Source of the DNA: Trebonia sp963771985
GTDB lineage: Bacteria; Actinomycetota; Actinomycetes; Streptosporangiales; Streptosporangiaceae
DNA length: 64,000 nt
Assembly (NCBI GenBank): GCA_963771985.1
Contig: CAVYVO010000014.1
Location: 558,001 to 622,000, forward strand
Reading direction: 5' to 3'
Translations under genes and position numbers: made by a program
Part shown: piece after piece, positions 7,194-15,137 of the stretch
Numbering within the stretch: position 1 is the first letter of the stretch
Layout of the letters: each line of letters begins with the position of its first letter
Notes under the pieces: model-generated
Told to the model about the DNA's origin: nothing
The model's input: only the letters and a program-made list of their open reading frames with translations
Databases searched by the model: none

Positions 7194-8468
7194 ATGAAAA
7201 TAGTCAGGCTGGCCAACTACGTCGGTCCGCGGTCCGGGGGAATGCGGACCGCGCTGCGGGAGCTCGGCGCCGGGTACCTCGCGGCCGGGCACGACCCGGT
7301 GCTCATCGTGCCCGGCCGCCGCCCCGGCGACGAGCAGACCGCGCAGGGGCGGGTGATCACCAGATACGGGCCGATCGTGCCGTTCACTGGCGGCTACCGG
7401 GCCATGCTGGCGCGGCGCCGGCTCGCCGCGCTGCTGACCGAACTGCGGCCGGACCGGCTCGAGGTCTCGGACCGCACCACACTGCGCTGGACCGGCCGGT
7501 GGGCACGCGAGCACGGCGTGCCGGCGGTGATGGTCTCGCACGAGAGCCTGACCGGGCTGTTCAGCCTGCCGGCCGACGTCTCCGGCATGTCCCGCTGGCG
7601 CAGCCGGCTGCTCAGCAACATGGCCACCGCTCTCGCGGACAACCTCAACCGGCGCAGCGTCCGCGACTACCAGCGCATCGTCTGCACCACCAGGTGGGCG
7701 GCGGCCGAGTTCGGGCGGATCGGCGCGCCTAACCTGACGCGTATCCCGCTCGGCGTCGACCTCGACCTGTTCAGCCCCGAGCGGTACAGCGACGCCGCGC
7801 GGGAGCAGTACGCGGCGCCGGGCCAGACGCTGCTCGTGCACTGCGCGCGGCTGTCGGTGGAGAAGAAGCCGCACCGGGCGCTGGCCGCGCTGGCCGGGCT
7901 GCGCGCCGCGGGGACCGACGCGGTGCTCGTGATGGCCGGCGACGGGCCGCTGCGCGCCAGGCTGGAGCGGGCGGCGCGGCGCAGGGCGCTGCCAGTGCGG
8001 TTCACCGGCTTCGTCACCGACCCCAAGCAGCTCGCCGCGCTGCTCGCCAGCGCCGATGTGGTGCTCGCGCCGGGCCCCGTCGAGACCTTCGGGCTCGCCG
8101 CCCTCGAGTCGCTGGCTTGCGGCACCCCGGTCGTGGTCAGTGCGGCGAGCGCCCTGCCCGAGGTGGTCGGCGGCGCGGGCGTCGCCGTCGTCGGCGAGGA
8201 CTTCGCCGACGGAGTGCGCGCCCTGCTCGACCGCGATCCCGGCGCCCGCCGTGCGGCGGCGCGCGCGCGGGCCGAGGAATTCGGCTGGCCGGTCTCGGTC
8301 GCCGCCTTCCTCGCCGTTCATGAAGCTCTCAACTCTGCTGCCTCGGGGGGCAAAGCCCCCCCAGACCCCCCACTGGGGGGACTCCCCGTCCCCCCAGACC
8401 CCCTAGGCCCCGCTCCCCCCGATAAAACCCTTGGCTCGTCTCGTTCTCTCGGGCAGGTGGAAGCATGA
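7194..8468 (+). CDS. GT4-type glycosyltransferase with a repeat-encoded C-terminal tail
   Basis: MKIVRLANYVGPRSGGMRTALREL opens a typical GT-B acceptor domain; ARLSVEKKPHRAL, AGDGPLRARLE and GPVETFGLAALESLACGTPVVVS mark the sugar-nucleotide domain. The recognisable enzyme ends near VAAFLAVHEAL. The last ~45 residues (SGGKAPPDPPLGGLPVPPDP...) are low-complexity and are translated from a GC hairpin repeat at 8345-8435, so the original stop seems to have been lost. The final TGA overlaps the next start (ATGA, 8465-8468). An ATG at 7173 in frame is an alternative start. It probably works on the same glycan or glycolipid as its upstream neighbour. Confidence 0.88.
   Translation: MKIVRLANYVGPRSGGMRTALRELGAGYLAAGHDPVLIVPGRRPGDEQTAQGRVITRYGPIVPFTGGYRAMLARRRLAALLTELRPDRLEVSDRTTLRWTGRWAREHGVPAVMVSHESLTGLFSLPADVSGMSRWRSRLLSNMATALADNLNRRSVRDYQRIVCTTRWAAAEFGRIGAPNLTRIPLGVDLDLFSPERYSDAAREQYAAPGQTLLVHCARLSVEKKPHRALAALAGLRAAGTDAVLVMAGDGPLRARLERAARRRALPVRFTGFVTDPKQLAALLASADVVLAPGPVETFGLAALESLACGTPVVVSAASALPEVVGGAGVAVVGEDFADGVRALLDRDPGARRAAARARAEEFGWPVSVAAFLAVHEALNSAASGGKAPPDPPLGGLPVPPDPLGPAPPDKTLGSSRSLGQVEA
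8345..8435. repeat. GC-hairpin repeat element inserted at a gene end
   Basis: It contains GGGGGGC-AAA-GCCCCCC (8345-8361), then CCCCCC-ACT-GGGGGG (8366-8380) and further C-runs (GTCCCCCCAGACCCCC). This is the kind of G/C-run mini-hairpin scattered between genes in many actinomycetes. Here it is read as coding sequence. Related but shorter elements lie at 48891-48920 and 59196-59228. Confidence 0.75.
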
Positions 8469-9292
8469 CGCGGATTGTGACTCTCGGTGACTCGATCACC
8501 CTGGGCATGGGCGACCCCGGCCCGGCGGGCGGCTGGCGCGGCTGGGCACAGCACCTCGCCGCCGGGCTGCCCGACCCGGAGCTGCACAACCTCGCGGTGC
8601 TCGGTGCGCAGGCCAAGCACGTCGAGCGCGACCAGCTGCCGGCGGCGCTGGAACTGCGGCCGGATATCGCCAGCGTGGTCGTCGGCATCAACGACACGCT
8701 GCGGGCCGGCTTCGACCCCGTGCGGACCGGCCAGTCCGCCGCCCGGACCGTCGCCGCGCTGCGGGCGGCCGGCGCCACCGTGCTGACGATGCGGCTGCCG
8801 GACCCGGGCCGGATGTTCGGCCTGCCGGGCGGACTGGCCAGGCCGCTGTCGCGGCGCATGCACGCCGTCAACGCCGAAATCGACAAGGTGGCCGCCGCGT
8901 ACGGGACGCTGCACTGGGACGCGGCCGGCGATCCGGAGACCTACGACCGTCGCAACTGGTCGGTGGACCGGCTGCACCCCAACGAGCGCGGGCACCGGCT
9001 GATCGCCTGCCGGTTCTGGGACTCGCTCGCCGCGGCCGGGCACGACCTGGGCGCCAAGCCCGACCCGGAGCCCACCAACCCCGGCCCTACCCGCCGCGAC
9101 AACTTTTTCTGGATGGCTACCAAGGGCACCAAGTGGTTCCTGCGGCGGTCGGTCGACCTCATCCCCTACCTGCTGTTCATGGCCATCCGCGAGTCCCTCG
9201 CCGGGCCGAAGGACTGGGCCACCGGCGCGGAAGGCGAGTGGCTGCCCGCGGTCGGCGACGCCGCGGCGGCGGCCGAGCCTGTCGCGGAGTAG
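8465..9292 (+). CDS. SGNH/GDSL family hydrolase
   Basis: The nucleophile block GDSITLGMG (residues 8-16), the GIND oxyanion block (residues ~74-77) and the catalytic SVDRLHPNERGH (Asp/His) give a complete SGNH esterase/lipase triad. No signal peptide is visible, so the enzyme is probably cytoplasmic. A hydrophobic stretch near the C-terminus (SVDLIPYLLFMAI) could contact the membrane. It starts inside the ATGA overlap with the glycosyltransferase, indicating translational coupling; deacylation or acyl transfer on the glycan or lipid made by the two upstream enzymes is an inference. Confidence 0.88.
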   Translation: MTRIVTLGDSITLGMGDPGPAGGWRGWAQHLAAGLPDPELHNLAVLGAQAKHVERDQLPAALELRPDIASVVVGINDTLRAGFDPVRTGQSAARTVAALRAAGATVLTMRLPDPGRMFGLPGGLARPLSRRMHAVNAEIDKVAAAYGTLHWDAAGDPETYDRRNWSVDRLHPNERGHRLIACRFWDSLAAAGHDLGAKPDPEPTNPGPTRRDNFFWMATKGTKWFLRRSVDLIPYLLFMAIRESLAGPKDWATGAEGEWLPAVGDAAAAAEPVAE

Positions 9293-9342
9293 GCCACTCG
9301 CCGGGACACCCATCGGAGCGCTGGGGCTGGGAGTGGGGGAGG

Positions 9343-10674
9343 TTAGAAGGTTACCTTGGCGGCGTAGATGTGGGAGTTCGCGGGGATCGCGCTGCCCCAG
9401 GTCAGGATCAGCGCGGGGGTCGCGGTGCCGGGTAGGGTCGCGATGCCGAACGTGTCGCCAGGCCAGACGGACTTGGCGCCGAACTGCCTGGAGACCTGGA
9501 CGGGAGCGTCAAGCCAGCCGCGGCCGATCCGGAAGACCCGCAGGTACTGGGCGTAGCCGCGCGGTGAGCTGTCGGACAGCCAGCCCACGTAGTCGATCCC
9601 GGGTGCGCCGCCGGCGGACTGGACGATGTGCGGCGCGGTGGTGTCGTCTGGGGTGACCCGGACCGGCGCCAACCAGGTCCGGCCGCCGTTCACCGAGTAC
9701 GAGAGCCAGCCGGTATCGCGGCGGGCCGCCTGGGTGTCCCAGGTGATGTACAGATTCCCGCTGGCGTCCACGGCGATCGCGCCGTCGATCCACCAGCCGG
9801 CGATGGACTCCGCCCCGGCGCGCGGGCCGACCACGACTGGCTTGGACCAGGTCTTCCCGCCGTCGCCGGACGAGGTGAAGTACTCGTGGCCAGGGCCGAG
9901 GGCGAAGGTCTTCCTGTTGACGACCGACAGCGCCTGGTAGACAAGGTCGATCCGGCCGCCTTGGCCGATCAGCAGCGGTGCCAGGTCCGCGCCGCCGGCC
10001 GGGAAGCCGGGGCTCACGTGCATGACCGGGCCCCAGGTCTTGCCGTAGTCGGTGGACCGCTGGATCACCGCGTTGAGTTCCCCGGCCGCGAACGAGCAGC
10101 TCCCGCCGGGCGGGCACGTGATCCGCAGATACTTCGTGGTCGGGGCGTAGTCCCAGGTCAGGTACACCAGGCCGTGCGGGCCCGCGGTGATGAAGTCCCG
10201 ATCGCCCCAGTTCCCGGTGATCGGCGGCAGGACGTTCACGCTCCGCGGGAACGTCCTGCCCTGGTCGCGGGACACGTCGACCACCGGGTACATATAGCTG
10301 GCGTTCTGGTTCATGAACGAGACGTACAGGGTGCCGTCCGGCGCGACCGCGACCGCCGGATCCCAGGCGTCGGACGAGCCGGGCATCACCACCGGCTTGC
10401 TCCACGTCTTCCCTCCGTCGGCGGAGCGCGCGAAGGCGATGTGGAACGGCCCGGCCGGCTCGCAGATCCAGGCCGCGTAGACGTCCTGGTGCCAGGCTGC
10501 CTCTTCGACCTCGGCGTTATCGGCGGCGCATACGCTCCGGCTGACATCGGTGACCGGGCCGACCGTGACGGCCGGGAGCGCCTGCGCCACGGTCCGGGCC
10601 TGGCTCGAGGCGCACGCCGCGCCGACCAGCGCGAGGCTGACCGCGACCGCGGCCGCAGCATGCCGGACTCGCAT
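9343..10674 (-). CDS. Secreted sialidase-like (BNR/Asp-box) beta-propeller protein
   Basis: The 443-residue protein starts with a signal peptide (MRVRHAAAAVAVSLALVGAACAS); the Cys could be lipidated but the box is weak. At least five Asp-box motifs follow: SADGGKTW, SRDQGRTF, STDYGKTW, SSGDGGKTW and SVNGGRTW, the hallmark of six-bladed sialidase/BNR propellers. I see no clear Arg triad or Tyr/Glu pair that would prove sialidase catalysis, so it may be a carbohydrate-binding or structural propeller on the cell surface. It is convergent with the SGNH gene and divergent from the MFS ORF. Confidence 0.8.
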   Translation of the reverse strand: MRVRHAAAAVAVSLALVGAACASSQARTVAQALPAVTVGPVTDVSRSVCAADNAEVEEAAWHQDVYAAWICEPAGPFHIAFARSADGGKTWSKPVVMPGSSDAWDPAVAVAPDGTLYVSFMNQNASYMYPVVDVSRDQGRTFPRSVNVLPPITGNWGDRDFITAGPHGLVYLTWDYAPTTKYLRITCPPGGSCSFAAGELNAVIQRSTDYGKTWGPVMHVSPGFPAGGADLAPLLIGQGGRIDLVYQALSVVNRKTFALGPGHEYFTSSGDGGKTWSKPVVVGPRAGAESIAGWWIDGAIAVDASGNLYITWDTQAARRDTGWLSYSVNGGRTWLAPVRVTPDDTTAPHIVQSAGGAPGIDYVGWLSDSSPRGYAQYLRVFRIGRGWLDAPVQVSRQFGAKSVWPGDTFGIATLPGTATPALILTWGSAIPANSHIYAAKVTF

Positions 10675-10739
10675 GACCGTCCCCCGATCGCCGGCGAGAT
10701 GACACGCTAGAGGCTCTCACATGTCCCCTAACGCGTGCA

Positions 10740-13058
10740 ATGCCCCGATTCAGCACCTACTCTTTGATGGCGATGAATACAGGGGCGGGGAACCGTGGTC
10801 TGGTTCCGTCGCTGCTGCGGGACCGGGTCTTCCGGCGCTACTGGGGGGCGTCGACGGTGTCGATGTTCGGCGACCAGGTCTCGTCGGTCGCGGTCCCGCT
10901 CACGGCGGTCCTCGTGCTGCACGCGGGCGCCGTCGCGATGGGAGACCTGACGGCGCTGCAGTGGCTGCCGAGCCTGCTGTTCGGGCTGCACGCCGGGGCG
11001 TGGGTGGACCGGCGGGGCAGGCGCCGGCATGCGATGATCCTCGCGGACCTCGGCCGCGCCGCGGCGCTGGCCACCGTCCCGGTCTGCTACGCGCTGCACG
11101 TCCTGACGCTATGGCAGATGTACCTGGTGACGTTCGCCGCGGGCACCTTGTCGGTGCTGTTCACCGTGTCGGACGCGACGCTGTTCGTGTCGATCGTGCG
11201 GCCGGAGTCCTACGTCGACGGGCAGTCGCTGATCTACGGCAGCCGGTCGCTGTCGTTCATGGGCGGCCCGTCGGTCGGCGGGCTGCTCGTCGAAGCGCTG
11301 ACCGCGCCCTACGCCGTGGTCGCCGACGCGCTGTCCTTCCTCGGCTCGGCGTTCCAGCTCAGCCGGATCAGGCCGGGCGAGCCGCCGTCCGCCGACGACA
11401 CCGACGGGATCACCGTGGGCCTGAAGTTCGTCAAGGACGAGCCGATCGTGCGGGCGTCGCTGACCGGCGTCGCGGTGATCAACTTCTTCAACCTGATGTT
11501 CCAGGCGCTGTTCATGCTCTACGCCGTGCGCGACCTGCACGTCCGGCCCGGCGTGCTCGGCGTGGTCATCGGCGCCGGCGCCGTCGGCGGCATGCTCGGC
11601 TCGCTGCTGACCAAGCGCCTCGCGGCGCGCCTCGGCGCCGGGCTGGTGTACGTGGCGGGCTGCCTGGTCTTCACCGCGCCGCTCGCGCTGGTCCCGCTCG
11701 CCGCCGGGGCGCACGGCGCGATGGTGCTCGTCATGCTGTTCGCGGCGGAGTTCACCAGCGGGTTCGGCGTGATGGTGCTGGACATCACCATCGCCGCGAT
11801 CTTCGCCGTGGTCATCCCGGACACGATGCGGTCCCGGGTCTCCGGCGCCTTCCAGGCGATCAACTACGGCACCCGGCCGCCCGGCGCGCTGCTCGGCGGC
11901 GTTCTCGGCAGCGCGCTCGGCCTGCTGCCGGCGCTGTGGATCGCGGTCGTGGGCGGGGTCGCCGGCGCGCTGCTCCTGTTCCCCTCGCCGCTGCCGCGGT
12001 TCAAGATGCCGACTTTAGGCCCTTACCGCGGCCGCGAGAGACGGGTGCGGTGGCGGGAGGATGCCGCGTACGTTCAGAATGATCAGATGCGAACGATTGC
12101 CCTGGAAGAGCACTTCTGGACTCCTGAGCTCGCCCCGGCGCCCGGAACGGGCGTGCTGGCGCGCGCCGACGGACCGCGGCTTGACGAGGCGCTGCGCGAC
12201 CTGGACAAGGCGCGGCTGGCCGACATGGACGCCGCCGGCATCGACGTGCAGGTCATCTCGCATACGCAGCCGGCCGCACAGGGACGGGCGGGCACCGACG
12301 GCGCGGCGGCGGCGCGGCGGGCGAACGACCAGCTGGCCGCGGCGGTCTCCCGGCACCCGGAACGGTTCGCCGGGTTCGCTACGCTGCCAACATCGTCCCC
12401 GGCGGCCGCGGCCGACGAACTGTCCCGCGCGGTCGGGGACCTGGGGTTCGTGGGCGGGCTGGTCAACAGCACGCTGGGCACGGACGGCCTGTTCCTCGAC
12501 GATCCGCGGTTCGGCCCGCTGCTGGCGCGGTTCGAGTCGCTGGATGTGCCGCTGTACCTGCACCCGGCGGAGCCGCCGGCTTCCCTGCGGTCCGTGCTAT
12601 ACGGCGGGCTGCCGGCGCCGGTGGCGGGGGTCCTGGCGACCGCCGCGTGGGGATGGCACGCGGAGGCCGGGCTGCACGCGCTGCGGATGGTGGTCTCCGG
12701 GGTGTTCGACCGGCATCCCGGACTGCGGCTGATCATCGGGCACTGCGGCGAGATGATCCCGTTCATGCTGGCCCGCATCGACGAGATGCTGCCCGCTTCA
12801 GTCACGGGGCTCGCCGACGCGCCGTCGGCGTACTTCCTGCGGCACACGTGGGTGACCACGAGCGGCATGTTCTCGGTGCCGCCGGTGCTGTGCGCTATCG
12901 CGGTGTTCGGCGTGGACCGGGTGCTGTTCAGCGTGGACTTCCCGTTCGGGAAGAACGCTTCCGGGCGGGTCCTGCTGGACACGCTGCCGATCTCGCCGGC
13001 CGACAAAGCCAAGGTGGCAGGCCTCAACGCCGTGCGGGTGCTGGGCCTGCCCGCCTAG
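10740..13058 (+). CDS. Stop-less ORF: MFS transporter running into an amidohydrolase
   Basis: The first ~430 residues are a 12-helix major facilitator (LLRDRVFRRYWGASTVSMFGDQVSSVAVPL; motif A-like GAWVDRRGRRRH; symmetric second half), of the enterobactin-exporter/macrolide-efflux-like type. After LFPSPLPRFKMP there is no stop: a basic linker (PYRGRERRVRWREDAAYVQNDQ) leads in frame into MRTIALEEHF, the usual beginning of an amidohydrolase-2 enzyme. Either the product is a 772-residue fusion, or the MFS stop was lost and the enzyme is still initiated internally at 12087. The linker DNA carries a 21-bp dispersed repeat (12057-12077). The start could also be ATG 10770. Confidence 0.75.
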   Translation: MPRFSTYSLMAMNTGAGNRGLVPSLLRDRVFRRYWGASTVSMFGDQVSSVAVPLTAVLVLHAGAVAMGDLTALQWLPSLLFGLHAGAWVDRRGRRRHAMILADLGRAAALATVPVCYALHVLTLWQMYLVTFAAGTLSVLFTVSDATLFVSIVRPESYVDGQSLIYGSRSLSFMGGPSVGGLLVEALTAPYAVVADALSFLGSAFQLSRIRPGEPPSADDTDGITVGLKFVKDEPIVRASLTGVAVINFFNLMFQALFMLYAVRDLHVRPGVLGVVIGAGAVGGMLGSLLTKRLAARLGAGLVYVAGCLVFTAPLALVPLAAGAHGAMVLVMLFAAEFTSGFGVMVLDITIAAIFAVVIPDTMRSRVSGAFQAINYGTRPPGALLGGVLGSALGLLPALWIAVVGGVAGALLLFPSPLPRFKMPTLGPYRGRERRVRWREDAAYVQNDQMRTIALEEHFWTPELAPAPGTGVLARADGPRLDEALRDLDKARLADMDAAGIDVQVISHTQPAAQGRAGTDGAAAARRANDQLAAAVSRHPERFAGFATLPTSSPAAAADELSRAVGDLGFVGGLVNSTLGTDGLFLDDPRFGPLLARFESLDVPLYLHPAEPPASLRSVLYGGLPAPVAGVLATAAWGWHAEAGLHALRMVVSGVFDRHPGLRLIIGHCGEMIPFMLARIDEMLPASVTGLADAPSAYFLRHTWVTTSGMFSVPPVLCAIAVFGVDRVLFSVDFPFGKNASGRVLLDTLPISPADKAKVAGLNAVRVLGLPA
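12057..12077 (+). repeat. 21-bp repeat GAGGATGCCGCnTnCGTTCnG, copy 1
   Basis: This copy, at the MFS/amidohydrolase junction, differs from those at 27790-27810 and 54740-54760 at only three positions of the consensus (12, 14 and 20). It is read as EDAAYVQ in the fused ORF. Confidence 0.7.
12087..13058 (+). CDS. Amidohydrolase-2 / gamma-resorcylate-decarboxylase-like enzyme (internal-start reading)
   Basis: Read from ATG 12087 this is a 323-residue TIM-barrel metalloenzyme of the ACMSD/gamma-resorcylate decarboxylase group: EEHF near the start, LYLHPAEPP, IIGHCGEMIPFMLARID and FSVDFPFG supply the expected His/Glu/Asp ligands. Family members decarboxylate aromatic acids or open related rings without oxygen; the substrate is unknown. 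It is entirely contained in the 10740-13058 frame. No good ribosome site immediately precedes ATG 12087, so whether it is made separately is open. It converges on the beta-helix gene with a 4-bp gap. Confidence 0.6.
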   Translation: MRTIALEEHFWTPELAPAPGTGVLARADGPRLDEALRDLDKARLADMDAAGIDVQVISHTQPAAQGRAGTDGAAAARRANDQLAAAVSRHPERFAGFATLPTSSPAAAADELSRAVGDLGFVGGLVNSTLGTDGLFLDDPRFGPLLARFESLDVPLYLHPAEPPASLRSVLYGGLPAPVAGVLATAAWGWHAEAGLHALRMVVSGVFDRHPGLRLIIGHCGEMIPFMLARIDEMLPASVTGLADAPSAYFLRHTWVTTSGMFSVPPVLCAIAVFGVDRVLFSVDFPFGKNASGRVLLDTLPISPADKAKVAGLNAVRVLGLPA

Positions 13059-13062
13059 CCGG

Positions 13063-14229
13063 TCAGTTGACCGTCGAGTGGATGATGACCGGCTGGGCGA
13101 GAGCGCCGTCGACGCTGTCGAAGATGCCCGGGGCGTTATAGAACTGGCCGCTGGGATTGTGGTGCAGGGTGGAGTACTTGATCGTCAGTGTTCCGCCGCC
13201 CGCGTTGACCACGTAGAAGATGGCGCCGCCGCCCTCGCGCCCGGTATTTCCGCTCATCGCGGTGCCGTCGATGATCAGGTTGTAGCTGTCGCCGTCGGTG
13301 TAGATCGCGCCGCCGCTGCCGCCGCCCGGGGTGCCCGGCTTGGCCGGGTTCGCGCCCCAGCCGATCGCCTTGTTGTTCGTCAGCAGGCTGTTGATGACGT
13401 CGAAGTTCGCGTAGAGGCCGCTCAGCGCCGCGCCGTTGGAGCAGGAGTTGCCGGTGAAGGTGTCGTGGGTGATGTAGACAGGGGTGCCCATGTACATGCC
13501 GTAGGCGCGGATCGCCGCGCCGCCGAGGTCGGGGCCGTACTGGTAGCACCGGTTGCCGATGAACGCGGAGTTCACGACCTTGAGCTGGCCGCCCATGTCG
13601 AAGATGGCGCCGCCGCCATAGGTCTGCACCCCGGCGGCCTGCCGCGTGGCCGAGTACGCGTTCTTGAACGTCAGGTTCTGCACGACGAGCTGCGGCCACT
13701 GCTGTTCCCAGCAGTCGTCGGTGATGAACTTCTGCTTCGGGTCGCAGGTGTTCATGTACAGGATGCGGATCTTGCCGCCGCCGCTGAGCGTGACCTTGCC
13801 GCCGCCGTCCAGCACGACCCGGTGGCTGGTGTTCACGACCTTGGCGGTGGCGGTCATCGTGATCGTGACCGGATTGCGGCCACAGTCGAACGTGATGATG
13901 CCGCCCTCGGCGACGGCCTTGACCACGCCGGCCGACGTGCAGCTGGCCGGCGTGCCGTGGCCGATCACGTGGTTCGGGTGGCTGGTATTGACCGCCTGGG
14001 CGGCCGCGGGCACGGCCTCGTGGCCGTTCGGATTGCCGACGCTGGGCACGGCGGCCGAGCGCGGGGCGGTGGCGTACGCGGCGAGGCCGCGCGCTGTGCG
14101 GCCGGCCACTGCGGCAGCCGGCGTGGCAGCCGGCGTGGTGGCCGCCACTGCCACCGCCGCCACGGCCGCGGCGCAGCCCGCGCCCGCCAGCCCGCCGAGG
14201 AAAAGACGCAAGCCCCGCATTGATCGCAT
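13063..14229 (-). CDS. Secreted right-handed beta-helix repeat protein
   Basis: An N-terminal signal peptide (MRSMRGLRLFLGGLAGAGCAAAVAAVAVAA) is followed by an Ala/Pro-rich stretch. A parallel beta-helix fold is suggested by the regular IxFDxG, LVVQNLTFKNA, LKVVNSAFIGN, VYITHDTFTGNSCSNGAAL, NLIIDGTAMSGNTGREGGGAIF and LTIKYSTLHHN turns. Six or so Cys residues suggest disulphides outside the cell. Such polymorphic-membrane-type helices bind or cleave polysaccharides or act as adhesins; I cannot see lyase catalytic residues with certainty. It stands alone, convergent with the amidohydrolase. Confidence 0.8.
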   Translation of the reverse strand: MRSMRGLRLFLGGLAGAGCAAAVAAVAVAATTPAATPAAAVAGRTARGLAAYATAPRSAAVPSVGNPNGHEAVPAAAQAVNTSHPNHVIGHGTPASCTSAGVVKAVAEGGIITFDCGRNPVTITMTATAKVVNTSHRVVLDGGGKVTLSGGGKIRILYMNTCDPKQKFITDDCWEQQWPQLVVQNLTFKNAYSATRQAAGVQTYGGGAIFDMGGQLKVVNSAFIGNRCYQYGPDLGGAAIRAYGMYMGTPVYITHDTFTGNSCSNGAALSGLYANFDVINSLLTNNKAIGWGANPAKPGTPGGGSGGAIYTDGDSYNLIIDGTAMSGNTGREGGGAIFYVVNAGGGTLTIKYSTLHHNPSGQFYNAPGIFDSVDGALAQPVIIHSTVN

Positions 14230-14296
14230 GACGCATCATGCTAGACCCGGCGGGCAGCCCCGCGCCCGCAAGATCGCGTGACCGGAACGGCCGTGA

Positions 14297-15028
14297 TCAG
14301 CCGGCGGGAAGGGCCGGGGGCGGGGCCGTCCCGGGGCCAAGCTGTGCCTTGAGAGCGGCGAGTTCGCTGTCCACGTCACTGGCCGAGGTGACCTCGTCCA
14401 GCTCCTTCTGGATATCGTCGCCTCCGCCGCCGACGTCCTCGAGCACGCCGGATTGCAGCAGCTCGTCCAGCGCGCCGGCGCGGGCCTGCATGGCGGCGAT
14501 CTTGTCCTGGGCGCGCTCGAGCGCGGCACCCGAGTCGCTGACACTGGCCGAGATGCCCGCCGCGCTCTCGTCCACCGAGCTCACCGCGCTCGCGGCCGTG
14601 TACTGCGCCTTGAGGACTTCCTTCTGGGTGCGGAAAGTGTTCACCTTCTGCTGCAGCTCGGCGAGCGCGGTCTCCAGCTTCTGCTCTTCCTCGGTCAGCT
14701 GCTGGTGCTGCGGCTCCATGCCGTCGATCTGGGCCTGGGCCGCCGCCTTCCGGGACAGCGCCTCGCGGGCCAGGTCCTCCCGGCCCTGCGCCAGGGCGGC
14801 CTTAGCCTGGTCCTGCAGGTGATCCACCGAATGCTGGAGCTGGGTTTCCTGCAGCTCGATCTGCTTGCGAGAAGCCGCGATGTCGACAAGAGCCCGGCGG
14901 ATCCTGGTGATCTGCTCGAGCATCTGCTCATACGACAGGTCGAGCATCTCGTCCGGCTTCTCGGCGGTATCGAGTGCCTTGTTCGCCTTGGCGGCGACTA
15001 TGTCATGGGCCCGTTGAAAGAGGCTCAT
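14297..15028 (-). CDS. pspA: PspA/IM30 family membrane-stress protein
   Basis: MSLFQRAHDIVAAKANKALDTAEKPDEMLDLSYEQMLEQI is the classic PspA start: an amphipathic first helix, then a long alpha-helical hairpin with heptads to about residue 190 (HLQDQAKAALAQGREDLAREALSRKAA ... EEQKLETALAELQQKV). It ends with a Gly/Asp-rich flexible segment and a short C-terminal helix typical of actinobacterial PspA. These ESCRT-III-like proteins coat and protect the inner leaflet under envelope stress. An upstream in-frame ATG at 15085 would add 19 atypical residues, so the start at MSLF was preferred. No dedicated regulator is adjacent. Confidence 0.9.
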   Translation of the reverse strand: MSLFQRAHDIVAAKANKALDTAEKPDEMLDLSYEQMLEQITRIRRALVDIAASRKQIELQETQLQHSVDHLQDQAKAALAQGREDLAREALSRKAAAQAQIDGMEPQHQQLTEEEQKLETALAELQQKVNTFRTQKEVLKAQYTAASAVSSVDESAAGISASVSDSGAALERAQDKIAAMQARAGALDELLQSGVLEDVGGGGDDIQKELDEVTSASDVDSELAALKAQLGPGTAPPPALPAG

Positions 15029-15137
15029 CTCAGCCCGCTCTCTATCGATTGCGTCAGCCAGTGCTGCTGAGATCAGCGTACGCAAACCGCGGCGGAGACG
15101 ACGGTATACACGGCCGGCGGCGCGCGGGCCGCGGCGG

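Noticed and set aside
8345..8435. GC hairpins considered as a transcription terminator for the glycosyltransferase
   Set aside because: They lie upstream of the stop codon in the present frame and are followed by a coupled gene, so termination there would cut the operon.
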